A DNA stretch of 64,000 nt from Lewinellaceae bacterium. Lineage in GTDB: Bacteria > Bacteroidota > Bacteroidia > Chitinophagales > Saprospiraceae. Positions 10,901 through 19,129 of the stretch are shown in pieces (the first letter of the stretch is position 1; each line of letters begins with the position of its first letter). Made by a program: the position numbers and the translations under genes. The notes beneath the pieces are model-generated. The model saw only the letters and a program-made list of their open reading frames with translations, did no database searches and had not been told where the DNA came from. Where the stretch lies: assembly GCA_020636255.1 (NCBI GenBank), contig JACJYE010000003.1, positions 62,001 to 126,000 of the forward strand, in the 5' to 3' direction.

Positions 10901-11109
10901 GCCAGCTCGCCGGAAAAACTATTCGACCAGCTTTCGCCCTCATCATCAGAAAAATACAACCCGGAGGCCGTAGCAGCAAATATGCGGCTTCCTGCTATTA
11001 CCAGGCCGTGGGGTTCCACCCCTTGCGGGCTTTCCAAGGGTTGCCACTGGCTTCGGAGCAGGCACGGAAAAACAAGGAGGCCAATGGCCAGGAGAGCGGG
11101 TAGTTTCAT
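7906..11109 (-). CDS. Large secreted BNR/sortilin-like propeller protein with T9SS domain
   Basis: A 1067-aa protein with a signal peptide (hydrophobic LLAIGLLVFPCLL, then QWQP). Roughly the first 620 residues hold repeated blades with SxDxGxxW motifs (for example SDDEGESW, SSDGGDSW, SQDEGQTW, SADQGLSW), typical of BNR/sortilin-type propellers. A Cna/SdrD-like beta domain (GHVFFDENMNAQLDAGE) follows. Then comes a conserved repeat domain common in T9SS cargo (VLRYRIRFQNTGTYPA). The C-terminus (TAPNPVVAGTPVRL ... APGSYWAVLL) resembles a type A sorting domain. Probably a surface or extracellular binding protein; no enzymatic residues are visible. It is divergent from the next gene. Confidence 0.85.
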   Translation of the reverse strand: MKLPALLAIGLLVFPCLLRSQWQPLESPQGVEPHGLVIAGSRIFAATASGLYFSDDEGESWSNSFSGELARGDVGFVKAAGQTLICQIQPVQSSESLIFISSDGGDSWSALPLPAGTVYGSLEFNGTAIIYRTQFPVPVYLSYDLGENWIQINGGLWPFSPVQIHSAGGVFFGQGAQGGLWRSDSLAANWENLELPVDPFDLLQVYNENGLLLAGFGGAVHYSQDEGQTWNTSASFSDFFGASEGFWGSGDSLFTIHNGGLYLSIDQGINWAPASLQNAGFIDFLPLEGRFLLAGPKGIYRSPDLSQTLIPSYSGIEGLTIDDFALGGNKLFFFEDGSMHAATITAGSIQADSTVRNNIILDEMASADGYFFFIERMFLSFNIRHRINRIAPDGQITTVMDADNTSWLADDHLKYTDDKLFYFNFSSGAVRQYSTDYGASWNNVSELCPIPCFDYERHEDAVFAIALEGVIRRRDGESGWTPVNNGLDFEVFPLGNGVLDTRLVSQPGALYLLLGRQDSEFFEFYVSHDAGDSWQPTATGLPDVIVPYLNSPQGVKNFVAVGGYHIMALRDVGIAISADQGLSWTVYNDGLPTDEVNQIEVQDGRVIAATRSHGFWELRPDAILLLQAGGHVFFDENMNAQLDAGEIPLQNVKILMENGEGLAFSGLDGQYQLSFTDDGAFGPHLENPYLNAVPSSRQTTDSGPLDFAFQLVEAGPDISVSLHTHQVHRPGFPIRFYLQYQNLANAVNTAVLRLDYFSGLTYEGASQPPSQLDGNSITFETGPLSPLASGTIAVDFTLDALTPLGIEAQSTLTATLPEGDAGPDNNVAALKDIVAGSYDPNDILVDRESLSPEEVLDKQVLRYRIRFQNTGTYPAARVVVRNTVAEELDLSSITGMTSSHEFEARLEGRRELAFVFDNIHLPDSSSNELGSHGFIEYDIRVQGHLSTGDSIRNHAAIYFDFNPPIFTDTACTVVNEISGTRWRSMDQQTLLTAPNPVVAGTPVRLVAPGQSGELFLFDPSGRLLRHQGHFVCDTGYLSTRGLAPGSYWAVLLSEQGKMWAKLLVLAP

Positions 11110-11133
11110 AGGGAATTAGTGGTTTTGAAGTTA

Positions 11134-11167
11134 AGAGCTTGTCTGGAGGCCACTCCAAACAAGCTCT
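11134..11167. repeat. Short derivative of MITE-like family (hairpin)
   Basis: The arms AGAGCTTGTCTGGAG (11134-11148) and CTCCAAACAAGCTCT (11153-11167) pair with one mismatch across a 4-base loop. The same arms bound the elements near 18.26, 19.1, 37.1 and 44.1 kb. It sits between two divergent genes. Confidence 0.75.
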
Positions 11168-11286
11168 AAGAAGTTTTCTGACGCATTTCGAATACTGTTT
11201 GTCAAGCCAGCTCTGACAAGATATCCTGTTTTTTGGATATATTGGCAGGTGCATGCCTTCAATCTGTACACCAAAAAAGCTGCCCC

Positions 11287-13881
11287 ATGCGCATCAGCCT
11301 TCCCTCCATCCTTTTCCTGATGCTGGCGCCCTTCTTTCTGCAGGCCCAGGCCATTCAACTCAACACCCGCTACAGCTATTACACCAGCGAGCCCGAAGCG
11401 GAGCTGATCCTTTACGGCGATGATTACCGGCAGGTGGAAAAGGCCACCACCGTTAATGGCGAGCTCCTGCCCGTGATCCGCGACAACCCCGACAACCGTA
11501 TCCTGCGCCTCGATATCAGCCAGCTGCCGGAAGGCACGCACCTGGCCGATTGCCGGCTGCAACTCGCCGGCGGCAGCGTGGCCAACCGGCAGGTGGAAGT
11601 GGTAAAGCTGGCGCCCAGCCCCTACACCGTTCAGTCCGACCGCCTCACCGGCGGCCTGCGGGCCAATGGCATGCCTTTTTATCCTTTTGGCTTCTACGCC
11701 GGCTTCCCGCTGGGCAACCTGCCGGTGGAGGAAGTGTACAACGCTATGAACCTCATAGGCGTTTACCAGCCCAACGACGAAGAAAGCCTGGAAGCGCGAA
11801 AGGCCTACATGGATCAGTGCGCCGCCCTGGGTATCAAGGTCAATTACGCCGTCAACGGCCTGGTAGGGGCGCCGCACGACCGCTGGGACTACGTGATGAC
11901 GGCAGCGGAAGAACAGCAGCAGGAAGCCAGCCTGCGCCGCGAAGTGGAAACGTTTCGGGGCCACCCCGCCCTGCTGTCCTGGTATATGAACGACGAGCCC
12001 GTCGGGCAGGGCCGGCAACCCGAATTACTGGAGAAAGCATACCGGATCATCAGGGAACTCGACCCCTACCATCCGGTATCGGTCGTTTTTGTCATGCCCG
12101 AAAGAGCTGCGCCCTTTCGCGACGCTCTGGATATTGCGATGACGGACCCCTACCCCATTCCCGGCGACGTCAATAACGTCCGAGGGCATTTGCAGGCGCT
12201 GAGCCGGCACTTCCGCTACCAGAAAGCGATCTGGATGGTGCCCCAGGCTTTCGGAGGCGGCCAATACTGGCAACGGGAACCTACAGCTGCCGAGATCCGG
12301 GTAATGACGTACCTCGGTATTTACGAGGGTGCAATGGGCATGCAATATTTCATCCGCCGGGCGCCTAACCTCTTCCCAAAATCGAGGCTGGCCTGGAACG
12401 AATGTACGCGCATCGCCCATGAGGTGAGCATGTTGCTGCCCTACCTGTTCTCGCCCGAAGGCCGCCGTACGGTCTCCACGTCCGACGACAGGCTGCTGGC
12501 CGCAGCCTGGCCACTGGGCGACACTACCCTGCTAATGGTAGTCAACAGTGAGAATCGCCCCCGTGCATTTACCCTGTCACTGGGCGGCCTACCCAACGGA
12601 GAAGCCTCCCTTGCCCGCCTGCCCTTCGAAAACCGGCAACTTAGCCCGTCCGGTGGCCAGCTGGAGGATATGATAGACGCCTATGGGGTGCGGCTGTACC
12701 TGCTGGAAAAGCCAGGGCCCGGGCTATCGCCGCTGGAAGGCCACAACCTCTTCCCCGGCAACGGCTTCGAACAATGGGCCAGCCCCGGCGTCCCTCAGGG
12801 CTGCAGCGCCAACTCCGGCCAGCGGCCGTATTACGACGGCTCGCATTATTTCATCGACGGCCGCACCGCCCATTCCGGGCATTATTCGCTGAGGTTCCAT
12901 AATGTTAGCGATACCAGCCATTTTACACTCGCCTTTTCCAAAATGCTGGTGCAGGAAGGCCAAACCTACCGCTGCGCCCTGTGGCTGCGCCGCCCAGCGC
13001 AACAGGCAGGCGGCGCCATCGAGCTGGAGATACCCGAGCTGAACTGGAAACAAACCCTGGAAGCAGGAACGGCATGGACGCCTTACACCTTTTACCTGCC
13101 CGTCGGCCAGGGCCTGAGCACCCTTAGCCTCATCTTTCACTCCAGGAGCAAGGGGGATGTCTGGCTTGATGATGTCAGCCTCGCTCCCGACCCCATCGTA
13201 GAAGTCAGGGTGGAAGAAGGGCCGACGGCAACCGTCGATATTCAAACGCTGAGCCCTGAGGCCGGCATGTATTACCGAACCCATCCTGATGACAGGTTTC
13301 AGCCCTGCACCCCCCCGTTGCAGTTCCACGATCTTACCATGCTGGAAGTAGCATTAAAGAAAGAAGGGCAGATGCTGGCGCCCATGAAAGTGCCTATCCC
13401 GCTTAGCCTGGCGACGCTGAAGCATTGCAGCTTTCTGACGCCCTACAGCTCCAAATACCAGGGCAGCGGCGATCAGACGCTGCTCGACGGGCACTACGGC
13501 AGCCTCAATTTCCGCGACGGCCACTGGCTGGGCTTCAACGGAACGAATGTGGAGTTCACGGTAGACCTCGGCGCCCAACGCCGGTTTAGCGAGGCCGCCG
13601 CCCATTTCCTGGTGAGCATCCGCGACGGCATCCACGCCCCCCTGCAGCTCGCTGTTGAAGTGTCTGATGACGGTGAAAATTACCGCAGCTTCGGCAAAGA
13701 AGATAACCTTAAAGGCTCAGAACAGCGCCCCGACTATTACCTGCAACTGACGGCCAGAAGCAAACCCCGGAAAGCCCGTTTCGTAAGGTTTCGGATCAAA
13801 AGCCCCCTGACGATCCCCGAAGGGTTCCTGTTCAGCGGTACAAGCGCCTGGGTATTTGTGGATGAAGTGCTGGTAAGGTGA
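11287..13881 (+). CDS. Secreted glycoside-hydrolase-like protein with carbohydrate-binding-type domains
   Basis: The start is placed at 11287 because it begins directly with a signal peptide (MRISLPSILFLMLAPFFLQAQA), giving 864 aa; an in-frame ATG at 11233 would add 18 non-hydrophobic residues. An N-terminal beta domain is followed by a TIM-barrel-like region (MPFYPFGFYAG, then LLSWYMNDEP, where the E of NDEP could be a catalytic acid as in clan GH-A enzymes). Galactose-binding-like domains follow, including a CBM4_9-like region around residues 490-640. The C-terminus resembles an F5/8-type C or chitobiase-associated domain (AVEVSDDGENYRSFG). It probably binds or cuts a polysaccharide. No T9SS sorting domain is evident. 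Family assignment is by motif impression only. Confidence 0.75.
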   Translation: MRISLPSILFLMLAPFFLQAQAIQLNTRYSYYTSEPEAELILYGDDYRQVEKATTVNGELLPVIRDNPDNRILRLDISQLPEGTHLADCRLQLAGGSVANRQVEVVKLAPSPYTVQSDRLTGGLRANGMPFYPFGFYAGFPLGNLPVEEVYNAMNLIGVYQPNDEESLEARKAYMDQCAALGIKVNYAVNGLVGAPHDRWDYVMTAAEEQQQEASLRREVETFRGHPALLSWYMNDEPVGQGRQPELLEKAYRIIRELDPYHPVSVVFVMPERAAPFRDALDIAMTDPYPIPGDVNNVRGHLQALSRHFRYQKAIWMVPQAFGGGQYWQREPTAAEIRVMTYLGIYEGAMGMQYFIRRAPNLFPKSRLAWNECTRIAHEVSMLLPYLFSPEGRRTVSTSDDRLLAAAWPLGDTTLLMVVNSENRPRAFTLSLGGLPNGEASLARLPFENRQLSPSGGQLEDMIDAYGVRLYLLEKPGPGLSPLEGHNLFPGNGFEQWASPGVPQGCSANSGQRPYYDGSHYFIDGRTAHSGHYSLRFHNVSDTSHFTLAFSKMLVQEGQTYRCALWLRRPAQQAGGAIELEIPELNWKQTLEAGTAWTPYTFYLPVGQGLSTLSLIFHSRSKGDVWLDDVSLAPDPIVEVRVEEGPTATVDIQTLSPEAGMYYRTHPDDRFQPCTPPLQFHDLTMLEVALKKEGQMLAPMKVPIPLSLATLKHCSFLTPYSSKYQGSGDQTLLDGHYGSLNFRDGHWLGFNGTNVEFTVDLGAQRRFSEAAAHFLVSIRDGIHAPLQLAVEVSDDGENYRSFGKEDNLKGSEQRPDYYLQLTARSKPRKARFVRFRIKSPLTIPEGFLFSGTSAWVFVDEVLVR

Positions 13882-13885
13882 TTTT

Positions 13886-13959
13886 CATGGTTGCATGGCC
13901 TCACTGCCTCAGAGCTTTTAAACCAGGATACTCCCAACAGTGAAACCGTGAAACCATGG
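13886..13959. repeat. Dispersed palindromic repeat, copy 1 (convergent gene ends)
   Basis: Imperfect inverted repeat with arms containing TTTCATGG and AAACCATGG around a core CCAGGATACTCCCAA at 13923-13937. The same 15-base core occurs in the opposite orientation at 25411-25425. Both copies lie between convergent genes. Confidence 0.6.
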
Positions 13960-13969
13960 AAAGCCCCGG

Positions 13970-14191
13970 TTATGGCAGCTGCCTGATAAGCCACCGCAAC
14001 AGCAGCAGCCAGGGGAACCCGTGCAGCACAAAATCAAACCAGTCAATAACCCCCATGCCGACGGCGCCGCCGCGCACCCATTTGATCTTTCCCCAGATAT
14101 GGGGCTCCGGGTAATATGGCGCCAGCCCCAGCGTCAGGCAAAGCACCAGAATGATCCTCCAATCGTCGAGATATTTGGCCATAGTATTCAA
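13970..14191 (-). CDS. Small membrane protein of unknown function
   Basis: A 73-aa protein; the start could equally be the fourth residue (ATG at 14182). It has two hydrophobic segments (IILVLCLTLGLAPYY and HGFPWLLLLRWLI) separated by a conserved-looking loop containing PEPHIWGKIKWV. The pattern (LGLAPxxPEPHxxxKI...IDxFDxxLHG) matches a small conserved inner-membrane protein family that databases sometimes label 'RND transporter', although it lacks any pump domain. It lies in the opposite direction to the upstream gene and 94 bp downstream of the AI-2E-type gene on the same strand. Function unknown. Confidence 0.65.
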   Translation of the reverse strand: MNTMAKYLDDWRIILVLCLTLGLAPYYPEPHIWGKIKWVRGGAVGMGVIDWFDFVLHGFPWLLLLRWLIRQLP

Positions 14192-14284
14192 AGTAGTTGA
14201 AGATAACCTAAATCAGAACGGGTCACCCAGTCTCCCCATCTCCCCGTCTTCCTTCCAGTATGCAGCAACCGGCATTCAGGCAAT

Positions 14285-15340
14285 CTATTCCTCCGCACCG
14301 CCATATTCCTTGCCGGCCGTTTGCCAGAAAGTGAGAAAAAGAGCGGCGATGACCGGGCCGAGCACGAAACCGCTAAGGCCGAACCAGCCCAGCCCGCCGA
14401 GCGTGGCCAGCAGTACGAGGTAATCCGGCATTTTCGTATCTCTGCCCACCAGGATGGGGCGCAGCATGTTGTCGATCAGGCCGATACCCAGTGCGCCCAC
14501 GAGGGCAAGAGCGATGGCCTTACCCCAGAACCCCTGTATTGCGAGAATAGCAGCCGCCGGCGCCCAGACCAGGCCGCTACCCCCTACCGGCAACAGCGAT
14601 AAAAGCGTCATGACCACGCCCCAGAACAAGGCGCCGTCGATCCCCAAAAGGGCGAACATCAGGCCGCCGATCGTACCCTGCACGGCAGCTACGATGAGGG
14701 TGCCTTTCAGCGTGGCGCGGGCAACGCTGGCAAAGCGGCTGATCAGCAGGCGCTCCCAGGCGTTGCCGAAAGGCAGTACATTGATCACTTTTCGCATCAT
14801 CAGGCGGCCGTCGCGCAGGAAGAAGTAGAGCACGTACAACATCAGGAAGAACTGAGCGGTAAAAGCGATGGCATTTTGCGTATAGGTAAGCAGGCGGTCG
14901 GCAATAGCCCCGGTGGCCGTGACGGCGAAGTTGCTGATGTTCTCCCGCAGGCGTTCGGGAGGGAAGCCGGCCTTACTGAGCAGCGCATCCAGGTTTGGCG
15001 CCTGGCTCTGAAGGTAATCGACCAGCTGCGCCAGGTCCCATTCTCCGGATTGTATCTTCTGGTACACCTCAACGCTTTGATTGACCAGCGCCAGCACGAT
15101 GAGCGAGATGGGCAGTACGACGATCAACACGATCAAAAGTGTGGAAAGAGCGGCGGCGAGGTTGCTGCGCCCTCTAAGCCGAAGGCGCAACAGGCGGTAA
15201 GGCCGTTGAAAGACCAGCGCCAGCATGGCCGCCCAGAATATGGCCATCAGGAACGGCAATATCATGCCCAGAAAGATGGCCGTAATGCAGAGCAACATCA
15301 GCAGAAAGGCTGCGGGGCGTATGTAAGGGCGTATTGGCAT
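14285..15340 (-). CDS. AI-2E family transporter (PF01594-like permease)
   Basis: Starting at MPIRPYIR (15340) gives 351 aa, the usual family length; an in-frame ATG at 15409 would add 23 Pro/Ala-rich residues unlike the family. About eight membrane helices are visible: two at the N-terminus, one near residue 60, an amphipathic stretch, one around residue 150, and a C-terminal cluster (GGLMFALLGI, LLSLLPVGGSGLVWAPAA, LVGRDTKMPDYLVLLATLGG). The LLPVGGSG and GRDTKMPD motifs are characteristic. Members include the AI-2 exporter TqsA and Na+/H+ antiporters, so the actual substrate is unknown. Confidence 0.9.
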   Translation of the reverse strand: MPIRPYIRPAAFLLMLLCITAIFLGMILPFLMAIFWAAMLALVFQRPYRLLRLRLRGRSNLAAALSTLLIVLIVVLPISLIVLALVNQSVEVYQKIQSGEWDLAQLVDYLQSQAPNLDALLSKAGFPPERLRENISNFAVTATGAIADRLLTYTQNAIAFTAQFFLMLYVLYFFLRDGRLMMRKVINVLPFGNAWERLLISRFASVARATLKGTLIVAAVQGTIGGLMFALLGIDGALFWGVVMTLLSLLPVGGSGLVWAPAAAILAIQGFWGKAIALALVGALGIGLIDNMLRPILVGRDTKMPDYLVLLATLGGLGWFGLSGFVLGPVIAALFLTFWQTAGKEYGGAEE

Positions 15341-15496
15341 ACCAGGGTAGTTGAGCGAAGCAGCGGCAGGTAGCGGTAAAGGACTGCCCGGCCGCTGCTC
15401 CGGTAGCACGAATGCTCAAAAATAAGAGAAAAATCCGTGCTATTTTCCCTGGTTTGCCCTGGTAATATGGATCATATATATTTTCGATCCGTTTTT

Positions 15497-15937
15497 TTAT
15501 CCGTTGCCGTCATCTTTCCAAAAGGAAAAACGGCCGCTCTTTTTATCATCTGCTTTCTGGCGGGCCTTATCCGCCTTCTGGCCGGCTTTATCCGCTTTAC
15601 CTTCAGCCCTTTCGGCGCGCCGTTGTGCTTTGATCGCATCGGCACGGGCACGGGCCGCTTCCTCGCGGGCCTCTGCAGCCTTGCGCTCCTTTTTGTAGGC
15701 CCGCACATCCGCCTTAGCATCCTTGTGAGCCGTTTTCAGATCGCCTTTCTCCTGGTTTTCGGGCGTTTGTTCCTTTTTCCTGAATGCAGAGAACAGGCCC
15801 TTCTCCTCCGCAGGAGCCGCATGCTCCTCCTGTTTATCTGTTTTGCGCGTAAACAGGCCCTGCGCACGGACAGGCGTTACCGCCGTGAAGAGCAAAACAA
15901 AACCCATACAAACCACCAATTGGAATTGCCACCTCAT
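15497..15937 (-). CDS. Secreted Lys/Ala/Glu-rich coiled-coil protein
   Basis: A 146-aa protein with a clear signal peptide (VVCMGFVLLFTAVTPVRAQ). The mature part is highly charged and helical: an A/E/K/R-rich stretch from about residue 70 to 132 with repeated AxxAxxKA patterns, ending in SGRFSFWKDDGNG. No known domain is recognised. It is probably periplasmic or envelope associated. It is the last of three minus-strand genes (with 16021-16596 and 16673-18064) spaced by about 80 bp. Confidence 0.7.
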   Translation of the reverse strand: MRWQFQLVVCMGFVLLFTAVTPVRAQGLFTRKTDKQEEHAAPAEEKGLFSAFRKKEQTPENQEKGDLKTAHKDAKADVRAYKKERKAAEAREEAARARADAIKAQRRAERAEGKADKAGQKADKARQKADDKKSGRFSFWKDDGNG

Positions 15938-16020
15938 ATTGCCTTTTTTTGGATGTGAAGAAACACACCTTAAACGCAGAAGGATGGCCGTTTCTTATGT
16001 GCGGCCGGTGGCTTGTATTA

Positions 16021-16596
16021 TCAGGCGTTCGTTCCTTTATCCTCTTTGAAGGGCAGGCTAACGACGACGATACTATCTTTGGTGCGGCGAACGTAGATGT
16101 TGCCTTTGTTCAGTTCAAAAAACTCAAGGCTGGCCTTGAACTCCAGCTCGTCGCCACCGCTCACCCTGATCTCTACTTCCGTAGCGCCGATGAAGCAAAG
16201 AGCGGCCTTTTTTCGGTCGAAAACAGTAGACCAGGCCGTATTGGTGATGGGAAGTTTGACGATTTTCACCCTGCCGTCGGAAGATACGACACGGGCTGCG
16301 TTATCGCCGTTGGTGGGGTTTTCGATATCCATATCCATTTTGGGAGGCTGAGCAGCCGTAGCGACCGTCAGCTGGCCGTCGAGCAGCCCTATGATGATGC
16401 CTTTCGTCCCAAGCAGGGGGAAAGCGATAGCCCGGTTGTCATCGATGAGGTAGAGGGTTTCCATGTCCGTGGAAACGGCGATCGTGTTTACCATTGTAAA
16501 AGCATTTAGGTTTGTAATAGGAGGTTGCTCAACAGCGGGCCCGACAGCCCGGTTTTCCCGGCGGAAAAAACCAACGATTTTATCGATAAGGGACAT
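16021..16596 (-). CDS. Hypothetical protein, 191 aa
   Basis: No signal peptide and no recognised family. The N-terminus MSLIDKIVGFFRREN is amphipathic and could associate with membrane. The rest alternates short beta-like segments (TLYLIDDNRAIAFPLLG, GIIIGLLDGQLTVA, VKIVKLPITNTAWSTVF, SIVVVSLPF), suggesting an all-beta fold. It is 76 bp downstream of the 463-aa gene and probably co-transcribed. Function unknown. Confidence 0.65.
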   Translation of the reverse strand: MSLIDKIVGFFRRENRAVGPAVEQPPITNLNAFTMVNTIAVSTDMETLYLIDDNRAIAFPLLGTKGIIIGLLDGQLTVATAAQPPKMDMDIENPTNGDNAARVVSSDGRVKIVKLPITNTAWSTVFDRKKAALCFIGATEVEIRVSGGDELEFKASLEFFELNKGNIYVRRTKDSIVVVSLPFKEDKGTNA

Positions 16597-16672
16597 AGGG
16601 CGGTGAAAACTTGCTCCATCAAATGTAGCAAATATTCCCGCGAATTGGATGGAACCCTCCGAAAATTACCCC

Positions 16673-18064
16673 CTACTCCTCCTTCTTGCGCTTACGGCGG
16701 GTTTTGAACATTTCGACGATCTCCTTCTCTTTCAGGAAGCCAAAATCCTGAAAGGCCGTGGATACGAATTTCTTGATATCCTGATAATCCTTGCCTCTTT
16801 TATCGGTATAGCGCTTCAGCAGCTTCTCCACATAGTTCAGGGATACCTCCTTGAGGCCCTGGTTGAACTGCTGGTTGGCAAAGATGGCCATATAGGAGGG
16901 AAAGAGCTTGGATATCTCGAAAAGCTCGGCGTACTCTTCCAGTTCAAGGTTGTTGATAAGGCCGGCGAAGTAACGGAAGATGGACCGCCTGACACATTCG
17001 TTGATGGTGGAAAGGCCTTCGTAGCTATTGCAGAATGCCTGGACGGCCATCCGTGCTTCCTCGCTGGTATAACCTTTAGTGTGCACCTCGTCCATGAGGT
17101 TGTAATAACGCGTGAGCTTGTCATCGACAGATTTGTCGAGCAGTGCGGAGATGCGCTGGTCGGCGCGGGGGCCCATTTCCACTCCTGGGTCATTGTGCAA
17201 TTCCAGCAGGTATTCCAGGTAGTTCTCTTCAAACTCAGGCATCGAGCTGCGCACCTCGTTGAAATGCTTGGCCAGATGCTTATGGTCTTTATCGTTCAGG
17301 TCGAAAAAGGCAGCATACAACACAATGATCTCCATATATTCGGTGCTGCCCTTGAAGGACTTGTTCTCGATCAGGGCCTTCAGCGGAGGGATGAGGCTGC
17401 TGTTGTCGAATTTGGTGCCTACCCGATAGATGAGGAACTGCTTAAGGGACGTATACAGTACTTTCAGGTCCGATAGCGTTTCCGGGAATTCGGCCGACTG
17501 GTAATTATCGTTTGTGAATTGCCGGCCGTAACGCGCCAGGCCAACCTGGCGTTCTTCGGGAAGCCGATAGCGCTCCAGCTTCTGGCTCTGCAGGAAATAG
17601 CGCACCCGTTTATTATCGACGCTGTTGATCAGGTTGGTCACCCAAATGTCGCTACTCATGGCAAAACCCATCTGAATGGACTGCCCGATGCGCTTGCGGA
17701 GGATATCGAAGTTCGCCGAATTACAAATGGCCAGGAGTACATCTTTGAAGTGGTCCTGAGGCCGTGCATAGTGGTATTCGTTATTTACCTCGCCCCGCAG
17801 CACGGAATAGCCCAGGATCTTCGGAAGGTACAGGCCCTCAAACTCGGGTTCCAGCAGCACGGTTTCCAGGGTGATCAGTTGCAGGGGGTTGTCGGCAGCT
17901 ACTTCCTCATACAGTGCAGCGATCCGGGGTTCGAACTTTTCCTTGAGCGCCATATAGAGCTCTTCTTCTTCCTCCTCCAGATACTGTGCAAGTTCTTCCG
18001 ATTCCTGAATATCAGTGGCCAGTTCCTCCAGGTTGGAGATATACTGCTTTTCCAGTTCCTGCAT
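16673..18064 (-). CDS. Hypothetical helical protein, 463 aa
   Basis: A soluble, strongly helical protein with an acidic N-terminal coiled coil (ESEELAQYLEEEEEELY) and a basic C-terminus (MFKTRRKRKKEE). No signal peptide or membrane helix. The regular helical pairs from residue 150 to 440 suggest an alpha-solenoid (TPR- or HEAT-like), but no repeat consensus is confidently recognised. It heads a minus-strand group with the 191-aa and 146-aa genes. Function unknown. Confidence 0.7.
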   Translation of the reverse strand: MQELEKQYISNLEELATDIQESEELAQYLEEEEEELYMALKEKFEPRIAALYEEVAADNPLQLITLETVLLEPEFEGLYLPKILGYSVLRGEVNNEYHYARPQDHFKDVLLAICNSANFDILRKRIGQSIQMGFAMSSDIWVTNLINSVDNKRVRYFLQSQKLERYRLPEERQVGLARYGRQFTNDNYQSAEFPETLSDLKVLYTSLKQFLIYRVGTKFDNSSLIPPLKALIENKSFKGSTEYMEIIVLYAAFFDLNDKDHKHLAKHFNEVRSSMPEFEENYLEYLLELHNDPGVEMGPRADQRISALLDKSVDDKLTRYYNLMDEVHTKGYTSEEARMAVQAFCNSYEGLSTINECVRRSIFRYFAGLINNLELEEYAELFEISKLFPSYMAIFANQQFNQGLKEVSLNYVEKLLKRYTDKRGKDYQDIKKFVSTAFQDFGFLKEKEIVEMFKTRRKRKKEE

Positions 18065-18223
18065 GATGTAGACCTATTTTAAAGGCAAACCTGATAGTGC
18101 AAATTAAAGCACTACCAGGTCTGCGTATATTTAGAATTAAAGTATAGCCGGTTTTGCTGTTGCAAATATAATTCAATGCCGCTTAAAGTTCCAAGCATTC
18201 GGAAGGTAAGTTACCAAAATAAT

Positions 18224-18256
18224 AGAAGGGCACGCCAACACCTGGCGAGCCCTTCT
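18224..18256. terminator. Hairpin downstream of rpsP
   Basis: AGAAGGGC (18224-18231) pairs perfectly with GCCCTTCT (18249-18256), with an inner CGCCA/TGGCG stem. It lies about 75 bp past the rpsP stop codon and just beyond the repeat hairpin at 18260-18312, so it probably ends the rpsP transcript. Confidence 0.6.
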
Positions 18257-18259
18257 AAC

Positions 18260-18312
18260 AGCTTGTTTGGAGGCTACCCTTTGAGTTGCAAAGGGTGGCC
18301 TCCAAACAAGCT
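18260..18312. repeat. MITE-like family, 53-bp deletion derivative
   Basis: The 24-base arms 18260-18283 and 18289-18312 pair with a single mismatch across five bases. Each arm carries AGCTTGTTTGGAGGC followed by a copy of ACCCTTTG, matching the first bases of the longer copy at 37.1 kb. It is therefore a family member whose interior has been lost. Confidence 0.8.
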
Positions 18313-18331
18313 CTAAAGCGGCCGTCAGGGC

Positions 18332-18874
18332 CTATTCCTCTTCCTCGGCAGCTGCGCTGCTTTCTTCTGCTACAGCCGTGGCTTCCGTCACCGGGGCTTC
18401 TGCTTCCTCCGCTTCAGGAGCGTGTACTTCCACTGCCGGGATCTCCAGGCTTTCTACCTTGGGCGGCGGCGTGCCGGCGATAGCGGCATGGTAAGCACGG
18501 ATTTCCTCTGCCGTCTGAGCAACGCGGGCAGCGATCTTGGCCTCTTTGGCCTCAACCCACTGCTGGTATTTCGTCTCAGCTTCTTCAGCCGTCATCGCGC
18601 CTTTGTTCACACCGCGCATCAGGTGTTTTTTGTAATAAACACCCTTAAAGCGCAGGATGGCACGAACGGTATCCGTGGGCTGAGCGCCTTTAGCCAACCA
18701 GTCAAAAGCTTTGTCGCGGTCGATGTCTATCGTTGCGGGCTTCGTCATCGGGTTGTAAGAACCGATCTGCTCGATGAACTTTCCGTCTCTCGGAGACCTC
18801 GCGTCAGCTACTACAATGTGGTAAAAAGGGCGTTTCTTACGGCCCTTTCTCTGCAAACGAATCTTAACTGCCAT
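18332..18874 (-). CDS. rpsP: 30S ribosomal protein S16
   Basis: The start is placed at 18874 (MAVKIRLQRKG), giving 180 aa; the longer open frame to 18973 overlaps the promoter. The N-terminal 80 residues are typical S16 (RKKRPFYHIVVADARSPRDG, FIEQIGSYNP), which binds 16S rRNA in the 5' domain of the 30S subunit. A C-terminal extension of about 95 residues rich in Ala and Glu follows, as in other Bacteroidota S16 proteins. A good promoter (TACCTTTG with an upstream TTG) lies 70 bp upstream, and a hairpin sits in the leader. rimM and trmD, frequent neighbours of rpsP, are not next to it. Confidence 0.97.
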   Translation of the reverse strand: MAVKIRLQRKGRKKRPFYHIVVADARSPRDGKFIEQIGSYNPMTKPATIDIDRDKAFDWLAKGAQPTDTVRAILRFKGVYYKKHLMRGVNKGAMTAEEAETKYQQWVEAKEAKIAARVAQTAEEIRAYHAAIAGTPPPKVESLEIPAVEVHAPEAEEAEAPVTEATAVAEESSAAAEEEE

Positions 18875-18899
18875 GTTAAAATTATATAGGTGAAACCAT

Positions 18900-18930
18900 A
18901 CCCGCTTCCCTTGAAGATCAAGCGGCGGGT
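18900..18930 (-). promoter_or_regulatory. Leader hairpin in the rpsP 5' untranslated region
   Basis: ACCCGCTT and AAGCGGCGGGT pair (one bulged base) across about 12 bases between the predicted transcription start near 18936 and the rpsP ATG at 18874. It could be a ribosomal-protein leader structure. On the plus strand it is followed by a short T run, so it may instead terminate leftward-to-rightward readthrough. Confidence 0.4.
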
Positions 18931-18942
18931 TTTTAACGGCTG

Positions 18943-18973
18943 CAAAGGTAGTTTTTTTTACATTCACTGGCAA
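18943..18973 (-). promoter_or_regulatory. Promoter of rpsP (Bacteroidota type)
   Basis: On the minus strand a TTG at 18973-18971 (end of a T8-G run) is followed after 20 bases by TACCTTTG at 18950-18943, a perfect match to the TAnnTTTG -7 consensus. Confidence 0.8.
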
Positions 18974-19048
18974 AAAAAAGTTTTCCCGGCCTTACTGCGC
19001 TCTGGCCGTGTTTTTTATCGCAATTTATTTTATTTTTGGATTCAGGCC

Positions 19049-19129
19049 TTAGAGCTTGTCCCCAACACCCCATTATCGTTGCAGGGCCCGGAGCTTGTTT
19101 GCAGGCCAGGCCTCCAAACAAGCTCTAAA
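19049..19129. repeat. MITE-like family, rearranged copy
   Basis: TTAGAGCTTGT (19049-19059) is followed by a hairpin at 19091-19125 with arms GAGCTTGTTTGCAGGCC and GGCCTCCAAACAAGCTC (one mismatch). It looks like one terminal repeat plus a collapsed second copy. Confidence 0.7.
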
